From Peribacillus acanthi (GTDB lineage: Bacteria; Bacillota; Bacilli; Bacillales; DSM-1321): a stretch of 32,227 bases of DNA. Below the pieces are notes generated by a model. The model was given only the letters and a program-made list of their open reading frames with translations, was not told the DNA's origin and ran no database searches. Of the stretch, positions 25,667 through 32,227 are shown one piece after another; positions within the stretch are counted from its first letter, which is position 1; each line of letters opens with the position of its first letter. Made by a program: the position numbers and the translations under genes. The stretch spans positions 199,173 through 231,399 of the forward strand of contig NZ_QBBX01000004.1 in the NCBI RefSeq assembly GCF_003073175.1, in the 5' to 3' direction.

Positions 25667-26881
25667 TTATGAAGAAGAAAAAACTTTAAATGGGAATTTT
25701 TTCTTCATTTCAATCTGTTTTTCATTTTCTTTAAATTTATATTTATTTTCATAATTTGTGAACATAGATACATTCACAAGGATTCCAGCAGCTATTCCTA
25801 AAAGTAAAATGGATGAACCACCATAACTCACAAAAGGTAAGGTAACACCTGTAAGAGGAATTGACCCAGACATTCCCCCAAGATTAATGCAGGATTGGAT
25901 GCCTATCATACTTGATATTCCTATTGCTAATAGACTACCAAATGGGTCTCTGCACCTTTTTGCCACAAAATATCCTTTGATGACGATTAAAGCTAAACTA
26001 CCTATTACAAAAACAACGCCAATAGCTCCAAGTTCTTCGGAGATTACTGCCATAATGAAATCAGTATGTGGTTCAGGAAGATACCCATATTTTTGAACAC
26101 TTTCCCCTAAACCAACACCTTTCAAACCCCCAGATCCTATAGCGATATACGAATTTACAAGTTGATACCCCTGTTTTTGTTCATACTTAAACGGATCTAT
26201 GAATGAATAAATACGTCCCATGCGATTTTCTGAAAAAATATCATCCTTTAAAAATAGGATGAATGGTGAAAGCAACACCGCGAAGAACAGCCCTATTGCT
26301 AACAACTTTGACATGGTTTTTAAATTTATCCCCGAACACATAATGATAGTTGCAGCAATCAAGAAAATAATAAAAGCAGTTCCGAAATCAGGCTGTGCAG
26401 CAATCAATAAGCAGATGATCACAAGGAAAATAATGGGTGGTACAACACCTTTATCAAATTGATTTATGTATTCTTGCTTTTTAGCATAAATAGCTGACAT
26501 ATAAATAATGACACCAATCTTGATAAACTCAGCTGGTTGCAGATTCCTAGCCCCTAGATTTAGCCAACTTTTAGCATTTCCCGCCACATGCCCAAAAATA
26601 AATAGAGTTAGTAAGATAAAGATTGAACCTACAAAAATCAACATTAACACTTTTTTAAATTGATAGATTTTGTAGGGTAGTAAGGCGGCTCCAACGAAGG
26701 CGATAAATGCCAACACTAAATTTATTTTTTGTTTTTGATAGAAAAAATCGCTTGACACTTCATGTCTCATCGGCCCATTTACCATACTTGCACTGTATAT
26801 CATTACTAGTCCGAATAAACTTAAAAGTACTATTACTACAATTAAGGTATAATCATAAGATTTTAATATTCGTTTTAACAT
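25667..26881 (-). CDS. ftsW: Peptidoglycan glycosyltransferase FtsW
   Basis: A SEDS-family lipid II polymerase working with a class B PBP in septal wall synthesis at the divisome. At 404 residues with about ten transmembrane helices it has normal size. Features include SYDYTLIVVIVLLSLFGLVMIYSAS at the start, NLGARNLQPAEFIKIGVI, and the catalytic-loop region QPDFGTAFI. Others are GGLKGVGLGESVQKYGYLPEPHTDFIMAVISEELG and the ending GVTLPFVSYGGSSI. ftsW lies beside pycA and ylaN in B. subtilis, favouring FtsW over its paralogues RodA and SpoVE. I chose the internal ATG at 26881 (MLKRILKSYDY), as the family starts there; an ATG five codons upstream (26896) also lacks a clear ribosome-binding site. 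Confidence 0.95.
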   Translation of the reverse strand: MLKRILKSYDYTLIVVIVLLSLFGLVMIYSASMVNGPMRHEVSSDFFYQKQKINLVLAFIAFVGAALLPYKIYQFKKVLMLIFVGSIFILLTLFIFGHVAGNAKSWLNLGARNLQPAEFIKIGVIIYMSAIYAKKQEYINQFDKGVVPPIIFLVIICLLIAAQPDFGTAFIIFLIAATIIMCSGINLKTMSKLLAIGLFFAVLLSPFILFLKDDIFSENRMGRIYSFIDPFKYEQKQGYQLVNSYIAIGSGGLKGVGLGESVQKYGYLPEPHTDFIMAVISEELGAIGVVFVIGSLALIVIKGYFVAKRCRDPFGSLLAIGISSMIGIQSCINLGGMSGSIPLTGVTLPFVSYGGSSILLLGIAAGILVNVSMFTNYENKYKFKENEKQIEMKKKFPFKVFSSS

Positions 26882-26922
26882 CTTTTCACATCTCATTCAA
26901 TTAGTATAACTCATTTGATATT

Positions 26923-26950
26923 AGTATATCACTTTGAGCTTTGAAAGCAA
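26923..26950 (-). promoter_or_regulatory. Sigma-A promoter candidate for ftsW
   Basis: On the reverse strand TTGCTT (plus 26945-26950) and TATACT (plus 26923-26928) are 16 bases apart, about 40 bases before ftsW. A terminator separates ylaN from ftsW, so an own promoter is needed. Confidence 0.5.
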
Positions 26951-26982
26951 TTATTTTACCATACTATTAATGTTTGGATTGT

Positions 26983-27021
26983 AAAAAAACTCAAACGAAT
27001 CCTAAGATTGTTTGAGTTTTC
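26983..27021 (-). terminator. Terminator of ylaN
   Basis: AAAACTCAAAC and GTTTGAGTTTT form an 11-pair stem around a 12-base loop just past ylaN, with a T-run leftward (the AAAAAAA on the plus strand). Confidence 0.9.
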
Positions 27022-27030
27022 GCAAAGCTC

Positions 27031-27312
27031 TTATTTTTTCATCGATGCTTCATGCAGAGCGGATAATTCTCTCTCAAGCTGTTCAAGAAGGGATTTTCCT
27101 TCCTCTTCAAGTACTAAACCTAATCGTACAGCAAAATCAATTTCCCTGGATAATCCGAACATTTGAGTATCTAACACCTCTTCATAAAGAGGACATTGAG
27201 GCATTGTAAGATTGTCCATTTGAACTTTTATAAGCTTAAGTATTTTATCAGCATCTGCTTTTAATAAAGCAAAAGCTCGTTCACGATGATTAACGATCAT
27301 TTCCGACGTCAT
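27031..27312 (-). CDS. ylaN: YlaN (Fpa), iron-homeostasis protein UPF0358
   Basis: A 93-residue helical protein, nearly invariant across Bacillales in its core [39 protein letters not shown], which is present intact here. Work in S. aureus and B. subtilis links YlaN to Fur: it binds iron(II) and relieves Fur repression, and it is essential when iron is scarce. I chose the ATG at 27310-27312 ([14 protein letters not shown]), the usual family start, with GGGGGAT nine bases upstream. The frame opens six codons earlier at 27330, which would place the ribosome-binding site inside the gene. Confidence 0.95.
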   Translation of the reverse strand: MTSEMIVNHRERAFALLKADADKILKLIKVQMDNLTMPQCPLYEEVLDTQMFGLSREIDFAVRLGLVLEEEGKSLLEQLERELSALHEASMKK

Positions 27313-27361
27313 TCCTCTTAAATCCCCCATTTCAGAGCGATTAGCCTATTCTATCTTTTAA

Positions 27362-27390
27362 ATTTTAACCTTATTACTATAAAATTGCAA
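27362..27390 (-). promoter_or_regulatory. Sigma-A promoter candidate for ylaN
   Basis: On the reverse strand TTGCAA (27385-27390) and TAAAAT (27362-27367) are 17 bases apart, about 50 bases before the chosen start. Confidence 0.4.
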
Positions 27391-27481
27391 GAAATTAACG
27401 CTATTTATCCAAGCTATCAAATTCCTTAAGTAGTAGTGAGAGATAATAGTTTGAAATAATATGTTATGTTGATAAAAACAT

Positions 27482-27511
27482 TTGAAGTGTAGCCTTATAT
27501 ATAGATATACT
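27482..27511 (+). promoter_or_regulatory. Sigma-A promoter candidate for ylaL
   Basis: TTGAAG at 27482-27487 and TATACT at 27506-27511 are separated by 18 bases, about 45 bases upstream of the ylaL start codon. Confidence 0.5.
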
Positions 27512-27555
27512 AAATGTTAGTGGATGGATGAATAGGCATTGAAGGAGATTACACA

Positions 27556-28053
27556 ATGGAAAATATTATTCTTATTAAAGGAAACGTGAAATTCCCAATC
27601 ACTCTGGATCCAGGTGTATGGATTTTTGACGATAGAAAGAAAGACCTAACCGAATTTTTCAAAGAGGATATAAAAGAAGAATCCCAAGATGAATTGTACA
27701 CTAAGGCCATTTCTAAACATTGGGATAGAGAGATTATGGAAGGGGCAGTTTATCCCCCAACATTAAAAACGGAAAAGAAATTCGAAAAAGAAAGACTTTT
27801 GAATGGAACTTTCGCAATCCAATTACTACCTTTTTTAAAAAACTCAGAGCCTGCACGGGAAGCTCAAACATTAATTATTGAAACGGAAGATACTCAAATA
27901 CCAATACCATTGGAAGAAGCTGACTCGTTAATTTTATTATTCGCCATAGATGGCAAGCCTATTAAGGAAGATGGACCTGTGCACCTATATTTTAATCGTG
28001 GTGATTATAAAGAACAACCTATTAAAAATATTCGAGCATTCATAGTTGAATAA
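27556..28053 (+). CDS. ylaL: YlaL-like protein, function unknown
   Basis: A 165-residue acidic soluble protein in the position of B. subtilis ylaL, between phoH/ylaK and ylaN. Recognisable segments are LIKGNVKFPITLDPGVWIFDDRKKDLTEFF near the N-terminus and DSLILLFAIDGKPIKEDGPVHLYFNRGDYKEQPIKNIRAF at the end. Database relatives are sometimes labelled peptidyl-prolyl isomerase; I see no evidence for that activity. The ATG follows AAGGAGAT. It is transcribed alone, convergent on phoH. Confidence 0.82.
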   Translation: MENIILIKGNVKFPITLDPGVWIFDDRKKDLTEFFKEDIKEESQDELYTKAISKHWDREIMEGAVYPPTLKTEKKFEKERLLNGTFAIQLLPFLKNSEPAREAQTLIIETEDTQIPIPLEEADSLILLFAIDGKPIKEDGPVHLYFNRGDYKEQPIKNIRAFIVE

Positions 28054-28061
28054 AGATCTGT

Positions 28062-28137
28062 AAAGGGTGACTCATAAGACATTTCCCCACTACCATGTGA
28101 GTGGAGACTGTCTTATACATTGAGTCACCCCTTTTAA
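28062..28137. terminator. Three-tier hairpin terminator between ylaL and phoH
   Basis: GGGTGACTCA (about 28065-28074) pairs with TGAGTCACCC (about 28121-28130). Inside it AGACA pairs with TGTCT and, at the tip, CCAC with GTGG. A short CTTTT follows on the plus strand. The stem is unusually long for a simple terminator. Confidence 0.75.
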
Positions 28138-29466
28138 TTAAAGAATATTAGCGGCCAATTGAGCCAATCCAGACCTTTCCCCTTTGACTAATTTGACATG
28201 CCCCGCGATAGCCTGGTCTTTGAATTTTTCTACAACATAAGTCAATCCATTGTTATATTCGTCTAAATAAGGATGATCGATTTGTTCTGGATCACCCATT
28301 AGGACAATTTTACTTCTCTCTCCAACACGGGTTAAAATAGTTTTCACTTCATGCTTTGTTAAATTTTGTGCTTCATCAATGATGATGAATTGATCTGGGA
28401 TACTTCTCCCCCTAATATACGTCAAAGCTTCTACTTCAATCGAACCCATACCAGCTAAGATTGCATCTAGTTCACCAGGTTTTTTTGTATTAAATAGATA
28501 CTCCAAATTATCAAATATTGGTTGCATCCAAGGTCTCAGCTTTTCTTCCTTTTCCCCAGGCAAGTACCCAATATCCTTACCTACTGGTACAATGGGTCTT
28601 GCCACCAATAATTTCTTAAAAATACGTAAATCCTCAGTCTGCATGAGACCTGCAGCTAATGCCAATAATGTCTTTCCGGTACCAGCCTTCCCAGTAAGGG
28701 TAACTAAAGGTAAATCTGTACGAAGCAACAACTCCATTGCCATCGTTTGTTGGACGTTCCTAGATTTGATACCCCAGATATGTTCCGAATTTAAGACCAG
28801 TTTTTTCACTTTTTTCCCCGTTGCATCTATTTTCCCTATCGCTGAAGCGGATCCTCCTAATGCATCCTTCATAATTAAGAATTGATTGGGATAAAACGGA
28901 TGATTAGAAAAATCTGATACCTGCAATTCCTGCTTTTCGTAAAACTTATCTAAGGTTTCTTTTTGTATATAGAGTTCCAAGAAACCACTGTAAATATGAT
29001 CAACATCTACAACACGATCGTTCAAAAAATCTTCAGCGAATAGCCCTATTGCATCTGCCTTAACCCTAACTAAAGTATCTTTACTAACAAGAACCACTTT
29101 CCTGCCGTCCACCTTAGCTTCTTCTTCAAGTGCTAAATTTCTGGCAATAGCTAAAATGCGATTATCATTTGTTTTTTCCACAAATATTTCTTGTAGTTCA
29201 TGAAACGAACGATGGTTCAATTCAATTCGAAGTACTCCACCATTATGAAGGGGTATTTTTTCATGTAGTCTTCCTAATTCCCGAAGACTGTCAATCAGCT
29301 TTGATACTTGTCTTGCATTCCTCCCCACTTCATCCATGTACCTCTTCTTAGAATCGACTTCTTCTAATACAACCGCCGGAATGACCACTTCATCATCACC
29401 AAAGGAAAAAATGGAATATGGGTCCTGCAATAAGACATTCGTATCCAAAACATAAATTTTGTCCAA
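28138..29466 (-). CDS. phoH: PhoH2-type protein: PIN ribonuclease domain fused to PhoH ATPase
   Basis: A 442-residue protein (YlaK in B. subtilis) combining an N-terminal PIN domain (about 1-140; VLDTNVLLQDP, EEVDSKK, NDNRILAIA and LVSKDTLVRVKA supply the acidic residues of a metal-dependent nuclease) with a C-terminal PhoH P-loop ATPase. The ATPase part has Walker A TLTGKAGTGKTLLALA near residue 260 and Walker B FIIIDEAQNLT. PhoH2 proteins of this architecture are RNA-unwinding ribonucleases; the cellular target here is unknown. The TTG start at 29464-29466 follows AGGGGGCG. Divergent from ylaJ. Confidence 0.93.
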   Translation of the reverse strand: MDKIYVLDTNVLLQDPYSIFSFGDDEVVIPAVVLEEVDSKKRYMDEVGRNARQVSKLIDSLRELGRLHEKIPLHNGGVLRIELNHRSFHELQEIFVEKTNDNRILAIARNLALEEEAKVDGRKVVLVSKDTLVRVKADAIGLFAEDFLNDRVVDVDHIYSGFLELYIQKETLDKFYEKQELQVSDFSNHPFYPNQFLIMKDALGGSASAIGKIDATGKKVKKLVLNSEHIWGIKSRNVQQTMAMELLLRTDLPLVTLTGKAGTGKTLLALAAGLMQTEDLRIFKKLLVARPIVPVGKDIGYLPGEKEEKLRPWMQPIFDNLEYLFNTKKPGELDAILAGMGSIEVEALTYIRGRSIPDQFIIIDEAQNLTKHEVKTILTRVGERSKIVLMGDPEQIDHPYLDEYNNGLTYVVEKFKDQAIAGHVKLVKGERSGLAQLAANIL

Positions 29467-29586
29467 TATGACGCCCCCTGCCGAAAAGTTCTTCTTTTGT
29501 CCGAATCCAAACGCTTTCGCGATGTAACGAAACCTACTATTACAATATGTCTAGGACAGGACAGTTGCTAAAATATATGTTCGATT

Positions 29587-29616
29587 GCATAAAGATAGAA
29601 GAACTATTGCAGACTA
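29587..29616 (+). promoter_or_regulatory. Sigma-G promoter candidate for ylaJ
   Basis: GCATA at 29587-29591 and CAGACTA at 29610-29616 are 18 bases apart. They match the sigma-G elements GMATR and CATAMTA at all but one position. ylaJ encodes a spore lipoprotein, so forespore expression is expected. Confidence 0.5.
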
Positions 29617-29655
29617 ACTATAAAAAGCTTTGCTCAATTAGGAGGTAATCTTGCG

Positions 29656-30255
29656 ATGAAACATCGATTATTGATACTGCTAACCCTAATGATATTGGGT
29701 GGTTGTCAAATGACGAAAGAAAATGCACAAGAAGAAAAAAATAAAGCTGAAGAGAAAGTAATGAATGTTAAGAATTCTGTAATAGAAAATGTGGATACAA
29801 AAACAGGTAAGGAAATTTCAAAGCGGCTAGTGTCTTTAGCATCTAAAACGCCGTATGTAAATGATGCAACTGCTGTCGTAGTTGGACCCTATGCAATCGT
29901 TGGTATTGATATCGATGCTGAAATTGAGCGATCCCAAGTTGGCTCAATCAAATATTCAGTTGCTGAAGCCATTAAGCACGACCCATATGGAGCTAATGCC
30001 ATCGTTATTGCTGATCCAGACACGAAGGCACGAGTAGATGAAGTTGCAAAGGATATTGAAAATGGTCGTCCCATTCAAGGCATTATGAATGAGCTCGCTG
30101 ACATCGCTGGGCGATTAATGCCTGAAATTCCTGGCGACCTTGTTGACCCTGTCCCTTATAAAGCAACCGAAGAACCTAAGGATGCATTGAATAAAAAAGA
30201 TAAGCAGCTATTGGATAAGGAACAACAAGATCAATCAAATAATTATAAGGATTAG
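29656..30255 (+). CDS. ylaJ: YhcN/YlaJ family sporulation lipoprotein
   Basis: A 199-residue lipoprotein. The signal peptide MKHRLLILLTLMILGGC ends in lipobox LGGC with Cys17. The conserved YhcN/YlaJ domain follows: SLASKTPYVNDATAVVVGPYAIVGIDIDAEIERSQVGSIKYSVAEAIKHDPYGANAIVIADPD. A charged, Lys/Asp/Gln-rich tail of about 35 residues ends the protein. Family members are found in the spore inner membrane, and YlaJ has been connected with germination. The ATG follows TTAGGAGGTAA. It is divergent from phoH and followed by a repeat-rich spacer. Confidence 0.93.
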   Translation: MKHRLLILLTLMILGGCQMTKENAQEEKNKAEEKVMNVKNSVIENVDTKTGKEISKRLVSLASKTPYVNDATAVVVGPYAIVGIDIDAEIERSQVGSIKYSVAEAIKHDPYGANAIVIADPDTKARVDEVAKDIENGRPIQGIMNELADIAGRLMPEIPGDLVDPVPYKATEEPKDALNKKDKQLLDKEQQDQSNNYKD

Positions 30256-30310
30256 TAACAGAATTATCATGATAATGGATTAACCGATTAACTTTTGTGT
30301 TCAAGATTGT

Positions 30311-30428
30311 TATCTGCGACTTTTGGACTGATATCAGTGAGTTTAGGACTTATCCGTGACTTTTGAAATAGTTTCGTACATTCAGTCCAAATATCCGAAA
30401 GTTACTAAAATATCCGTAATTTAATGAA
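30311..30428 (+). repeat. Degenerate ~20-bp tandem repeat
   Basis: Five copies of a TATCCGTGACTTTTGGAC-like unit begin at 30311, 30332, 30351, 30392 and 30411, so spacings are 21, 19, 41 and 19 bases (about one or two periods of 20). The first three are close copies and the last two more decayed. The unit contains no stop-free coding pattern and no distinct spacers. Confidence 0.7.
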
Positions 30429-30435
30429 ATAAATA

Positions 30436-30475
30436 AAAAGGATGAACCTTGTATTTTACGGTTCATCCTTTTTCC
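30436..30475. terminator. Bidirectional terminator between ylaJ and the FMN-binding protein gene
   Basis: AAAAAGGATGAACC and GGTTCATCCTTTTT form a long perfect stem with an 11-base loop, T-rich on both exits. Confidence 0.93.
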
Positions 30476-30478
30476 TAT

Positions 30479-30934
30479 TTAGGCTTTTCTCATTGCTTCC
30501 ATTACTTGATTATCCAATTTGGCCGCTGCATTTTTATCATACGTTTTATCATATTGAGGTTCAGTGACTATCTTAGAGCCGTAAAACATGACATCCCGCA
30601 CTTCTTTTACTTTCAGTTCGATAAGAGCCAACTTTAATGGGACTCCTTCTAACTTTTCTTGCTTGACAGATGCTTCCCCACTGATGGAATATGTAGATTC
30701 ATTTGCAATCAAAGTAATAACAACCGCTGGATTCGCTTTGATATTTTCCACAATTCTAGAGCGGTTATCGACTGAAAAATAAATGGTTTGGGCATCTTTA
30801 GCAAGTGTCCAAGAAATAGCATTTACATTCGGTCCGTTAGTTTCATAATCGATGGTAGCCAATGTTACGTAATGCTCTTTTTGTAATGCGTCAAATAAAG
30901 GCTGAATTAGTTTTGGTTCAACGATATTAGCCAT
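30479..30934 (-). CDS. Pyridoxamine 5'-phosphate oxidase-like FMN-binding protein
   Basis: A 151-residue split-barrel protein of the PNPOx-like family, expected to bind FMN or a related flavin cofactor. Typical segments are HYVTLATIDYETNGPNVNAISWTLAKDAQTIYFSVDNRSRIVENIKANPAVVITLIA, where the AISW and SRIVENI stretches form the cofactor cleft, and YSISGEASVKQE. It is too short and lacks the C-terminal motif for a true PdxH, so substrate is unknown. The ATG follows GAGGAGGGAT. Confidence 0.88.
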   Translation of the reverse strand: MANIVEPKLIQPLFDALQKEHYVTLATIDYETNGPNVNAISWTLAKDAQTIYFSVDNRSRIVENIKANPAVVITLIANESTYSISGEASVKQEKLEGVPLKLALIELKVKEVRDVMFYGSKIVTEPQYDKTYDKNAAAKLDNQVMEAMRKA

Positions 30935-30968
30935 CGTATCCCTCCTCAGAATATTATTGCTTTGCTTA

Positions 30969-30998
30969 AGTATAAGCGAAAAATAGTAATGTATTCAA
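30969..30998 (-). promoter_or_regulatory. Sigma-A promoter candidate for the FMN-binding protein gene
   Basis: On the reverse strand TTGAAT (30993-30998) and TATACT (30969-30974) are 18 bases apart, about 35 bases before the start codon. Confidence 0.5.
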
Positions 30999-31062
30999 GA
31001 ATACGCACAAGATTGAAATTCCAGTAATTATCTTCATGTAGCAATACCTAGCTTGATATTTC

Positions 31063-31071
31063 TGTTATAAT
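31063..31071 (+). promoter_or_regulatory. Extended -10 promoter for ylaI
   Basis: TGTTATAAT at 31063-31071 is a perfect -10 with a TG extension, about 30 bases before ylaI. No good -35 is spaced correctly. Confidence 0.5.
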
Positions 31072-31100
31072 ATAGACAATATCACGTTTCGAGGTGCCCA

Positions 31101-31301
31101 ATGAGAGTTAAGTGTGTAATATGTGACAAGATAGAAAACATAGATTCTAATTCACTTCAAGCTAAAAGACTACGTAATAGGCCGATACATACATATATGT
31201 GTAATCCATGTCATGAAAGAATTGAAGATAAAACAAATAAACGTCTTGAAACAGGAAATTTCCGTTTTAATCGACCTATTAGTAAGGAAGAAGACTGGTA
31301 A
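31101..31301 (+). CDS. ylaI: YlaI family zinc-ribbon protein (DUF2197)
   Basis: A 66-residue basic protein with two CxxC pairs, CVIC (residues 5-8) and CNPC (near 34-37), forming a likely zinc ribbon. The tail RLETGNFRFNRPISKEEDW is typical of YlaI. Function unknown; it may bind nucleic acid. The ATG follows GAGGTG. The next gene starts five bases after its stop, so the two are probably co-transcribed. Confidence 0.9.
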   Translation: MRVKCVICDKIENIDSNSLQAKRLRNRPIHTYMCNPCHERIEDKTNKRLETGNFRFNRPISKEEDW

Positions 31302-31306
31302 ACCTT

Positions 31307-31732
31307 ATGATTAGGGGCGTAATTGCGGGAGTTGTTGCAGGTTTAGGCCTTGGGTTCCTTTTAAAAGGAATGGAAAAGATGACAGGTATACCTGTCTATT
31401 CCCTTTTATTAAACGTAGATTTCATTCCCTTTTTCCGAGCACATCCATTGTCAGAAATAAAAGAATTCCTATTACATTTGTTAGTTTCGATTTCGATAGG
31501 CGTAGTGTACATGTTTTTCGTCACTTCCAATAAAATTACTTCTTATAAAATAGGTTTTCTATACGCTACCCTTCTAACGTTACCTGCCATATTATTATTC
31601 TTCCCGTTAAGTTATTTGGCTGTTGATCGAATTGTTCCTAAGCCAAATGATTTTATCGCCATTGCTTTATGGGTATTTTCTCATCTAGTTTATTGTTTAA
31701 TTCTATCGCTTTTTATTAAACGGAAAGCATAA
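31307..31732 (+). CDS. Four-helix membrane protein, function unknown
   Basis: A 141-residue hydrophobic protein with four predicted transmembrane helices (about 3-22, 50-72, 82-105, 116-137) and a short extracellular or cytosolic loop LLNVDFIPFFRAHPLSEIKEF. I do not recognise a family. It starts five bases after ylaI with only a weak ribosome-binding site inside the end of ylaI, suggesting translational coupling. A strong terminator follows. Confidence 0.72.
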   Translation: MIRGVIAGVVAGLGLGFLLKGMEKMTGIPVYSLLLNVDFIPFFRAHPLSEIKEFLLHLLVSISIGVVYMFFVTSNKITSYKIGFLYATLLTLPAILLFFPLSYLAVDRIVPKPNDFIAIALWVFSHLVYCLILSLFIKRKA

Positions 31733-31748
31733 GCAACTTTATTGTATT

Positions 31749-31790
31749 AAAAAATCAGCCCTTAAGTTTTTAAGGGCTGATTTTTTAATT
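31749..31790 (+). terminator. Terminator of the ylaI unit
   Basis: AAAAAATCAGCCCTTAA and TTAAGGGCTGATTTTTT are perfect complements around a very short loop, flanked by A's and T's. Confidence 0.94.
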
Positions 31791-31814
31791 AAAATAATTT
31801 ATATACTAGATAAT

Positions 31815-31945
31815 CCGTTGATTTCCGTTCCGGGCGAACGCTTTCCGCGGGGTGTGACTTGAGCCTCCTCAGTCGCTATGCCCCTTGCGGGGTCTCAAGC
31901 TTCACACTCCTCCCGCAGGAGTCGTCGCCCTCCACTCCAATCAAC
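31815..31945 (+). repeat. Large GC-rich palindromic repeat of the Bacillaceae interspersed type
   Basis: About 130 bases of higher GC than the surroundings form one long imperfect palindrome. Pairings are GTTGATT (31817-31823) with AATCAAC (31939-31945), GGGCGA (31832-31837) with TCGCCC (31925-31930), and GTGTGACTTGAG (31852-31863) with CTCAAGCTTCACAC (31894-31907). A CCCC-TTGC-GGGG stem lies near the apex. Segments such as CTTTCCGCGGGG, CCTCCTC and CTCCCGCAGGAGTC are those of an interspersed repeat seen in many Bacillaceae genomes, often next to transposase genes. Confidence 0.8.
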
Positions 31946-31978
31946 TAAGCGGTTAAAATACAAGAAGTGACGTACAAA

Positions 31979-32227
31979 ATGATGACGAGAAACCAATTAA
32001 ATGAACGTGAACAATTAGAAGTGTGGGCGATTGATCAACTTGTGCCTAATGACCATTTAGTACTACAAATTGAGGCAGCGATTGTGCCCACAAGGACAGG
32101 TCTTAAAATATACGACGACTACGAAGGAAGGATATCGGCAATATAAATCTAATTCATCGATTTGTGTAAAATGTCCTTTTCTATCGCAATGAAAAACCCA
32201 TCAAAAACTTATACAACGTCATATTTG
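31979..32227 (+). pseudogene. IS1182-family transposase remnant, internally deleted, runs off the window
   Basis: From the ATG at 31979 the frame reads MMTRNQLNEREQLEVWAI and then DQLVPNDHLVLQIEAAI, the usual N-terminus of IS1182-type transposases. Near 32090 it changes to another frame encoding CPQGQVLKYTTTTKEGYRQY then KSNSSICVKCPFLSQ, which belongs to the Cys-rich middle of the same family. A TGA at about 32190 follows, and then KTHQKLIQRHI in the same frame. The catalytic DDE-bearing part between these segments is missing. The gene therefore carries a large internal deletion, a frameshift and a stop and cannot make an active transposase. Confidence 0.85.

Larger units (their letters stand above)
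31815..32227 (+). mobile_element. Decayed IS1182-type insertion sequence (left part)
   Basis: The palindrome and the transposase remnant together look like the left end of an IS copy whose right part lies outside the window. The left terminal inverted repeat is not separately resolved; the palindrome starts about 25 bases after the ylaI-unit terminator. The DNA is more GC-rich than its surroundings at the palindrome. Confidence 0.65.

Noticed and set aside
30311-30428. CRISPR array
   Set aside because: The units are about 18 bases, degenerate and directly adjacent, without distinct spacers of constant length, and no cas gene is present.

Overview
This is a core-chromosome segment of an endospore-forming member of the Bacillaceae (low-GC Firmicute). 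Gene order is the evidence. Read right to left it runs ylaI, ylaJ, phoH/ylaK, ylaL, ylaN, ftsW, pycA, ctaA, ctaB, ctaC-D-E-F, ctaG, then ylbC, ylbD, ylbE, ylbF, ylbG, rsmD/ylbH, coaD/ylbI, ylbJ, ylbK, which is the Bacillus subtilis yla-cta-ylb layout in inverted orientation. The DNA is AT-rich, Shine-Dalgarno sequences are strong, TTG and GTG starts are frequent, and sporulation genes are interspersed. Several inserted genes and clear sequence differences show it is not B. subtilis itself.

Layout. Positions 1-8250 hold the ylb block: a truncated patatin-like phospholipase (ylbK), ylbJ, rsmD-coaD, an apparent CsfG-type sporulation small RNA, a 471-residue membrane-anchored stalk-domain protein, a conserved small cytosolic protein, ylbG, a Cys-rich small protein, ricF (ylbF), a small lipoprotein, ylbE and ylbD. 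Positions 8340-13250 hold a hotdog thioesterase with a small membrane protein, ylbC (CAP domain, apparently starting at CTG), a YugN-like protein, an AI-2E/YtvI-like permease and a GNAT-like protein. Positions 13500-22080 are the heme A / cytochrome caa3 oxidase block: ctaM (DUF420), ctaG, ctaF, ctaE, ctaD, ctaC, ctaB, and divergent ctaA across a 700-bp spacer with ResD-like motifs. Positions 22080-31740 hold pycA, ftsW, ylaN, ylaL, phoH, ylaJ, an FMN-binding split-barrel protein, ylaI and a membrane protein. The right edge (31815-32227) is the only mobile DNA: a large palindromic repeat followed by an internally deleted IS1182-type transposase.

Functional logic. CtaB makes heme O and CtaA converts it to heme A. 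CtaC-F are the caa3 oxidase subunits, and CtaG and CtaM are maturation factors. PycA, FtsW, CoaD and RsmD are housekeeping enzymes. YlbJ, YlbD, YlaJ, RicF and the CsfG-like RNA belong to sporulation or developmental control. Nearly every transcription unit ends in a clear intrinsic terminator, many of them usable from both sides.

I did not find an undescribed multi-gene system such as a defence, biosynthetic or CRISPR locus. The observations most worth checking are the CsfG-like RNA with a combined sigma-F/sigma-G promoter, the CTG start of ylbC, the decayed IS with its palindrome, and a roughly 20-bp-period degenerate repeat after ylaJ.
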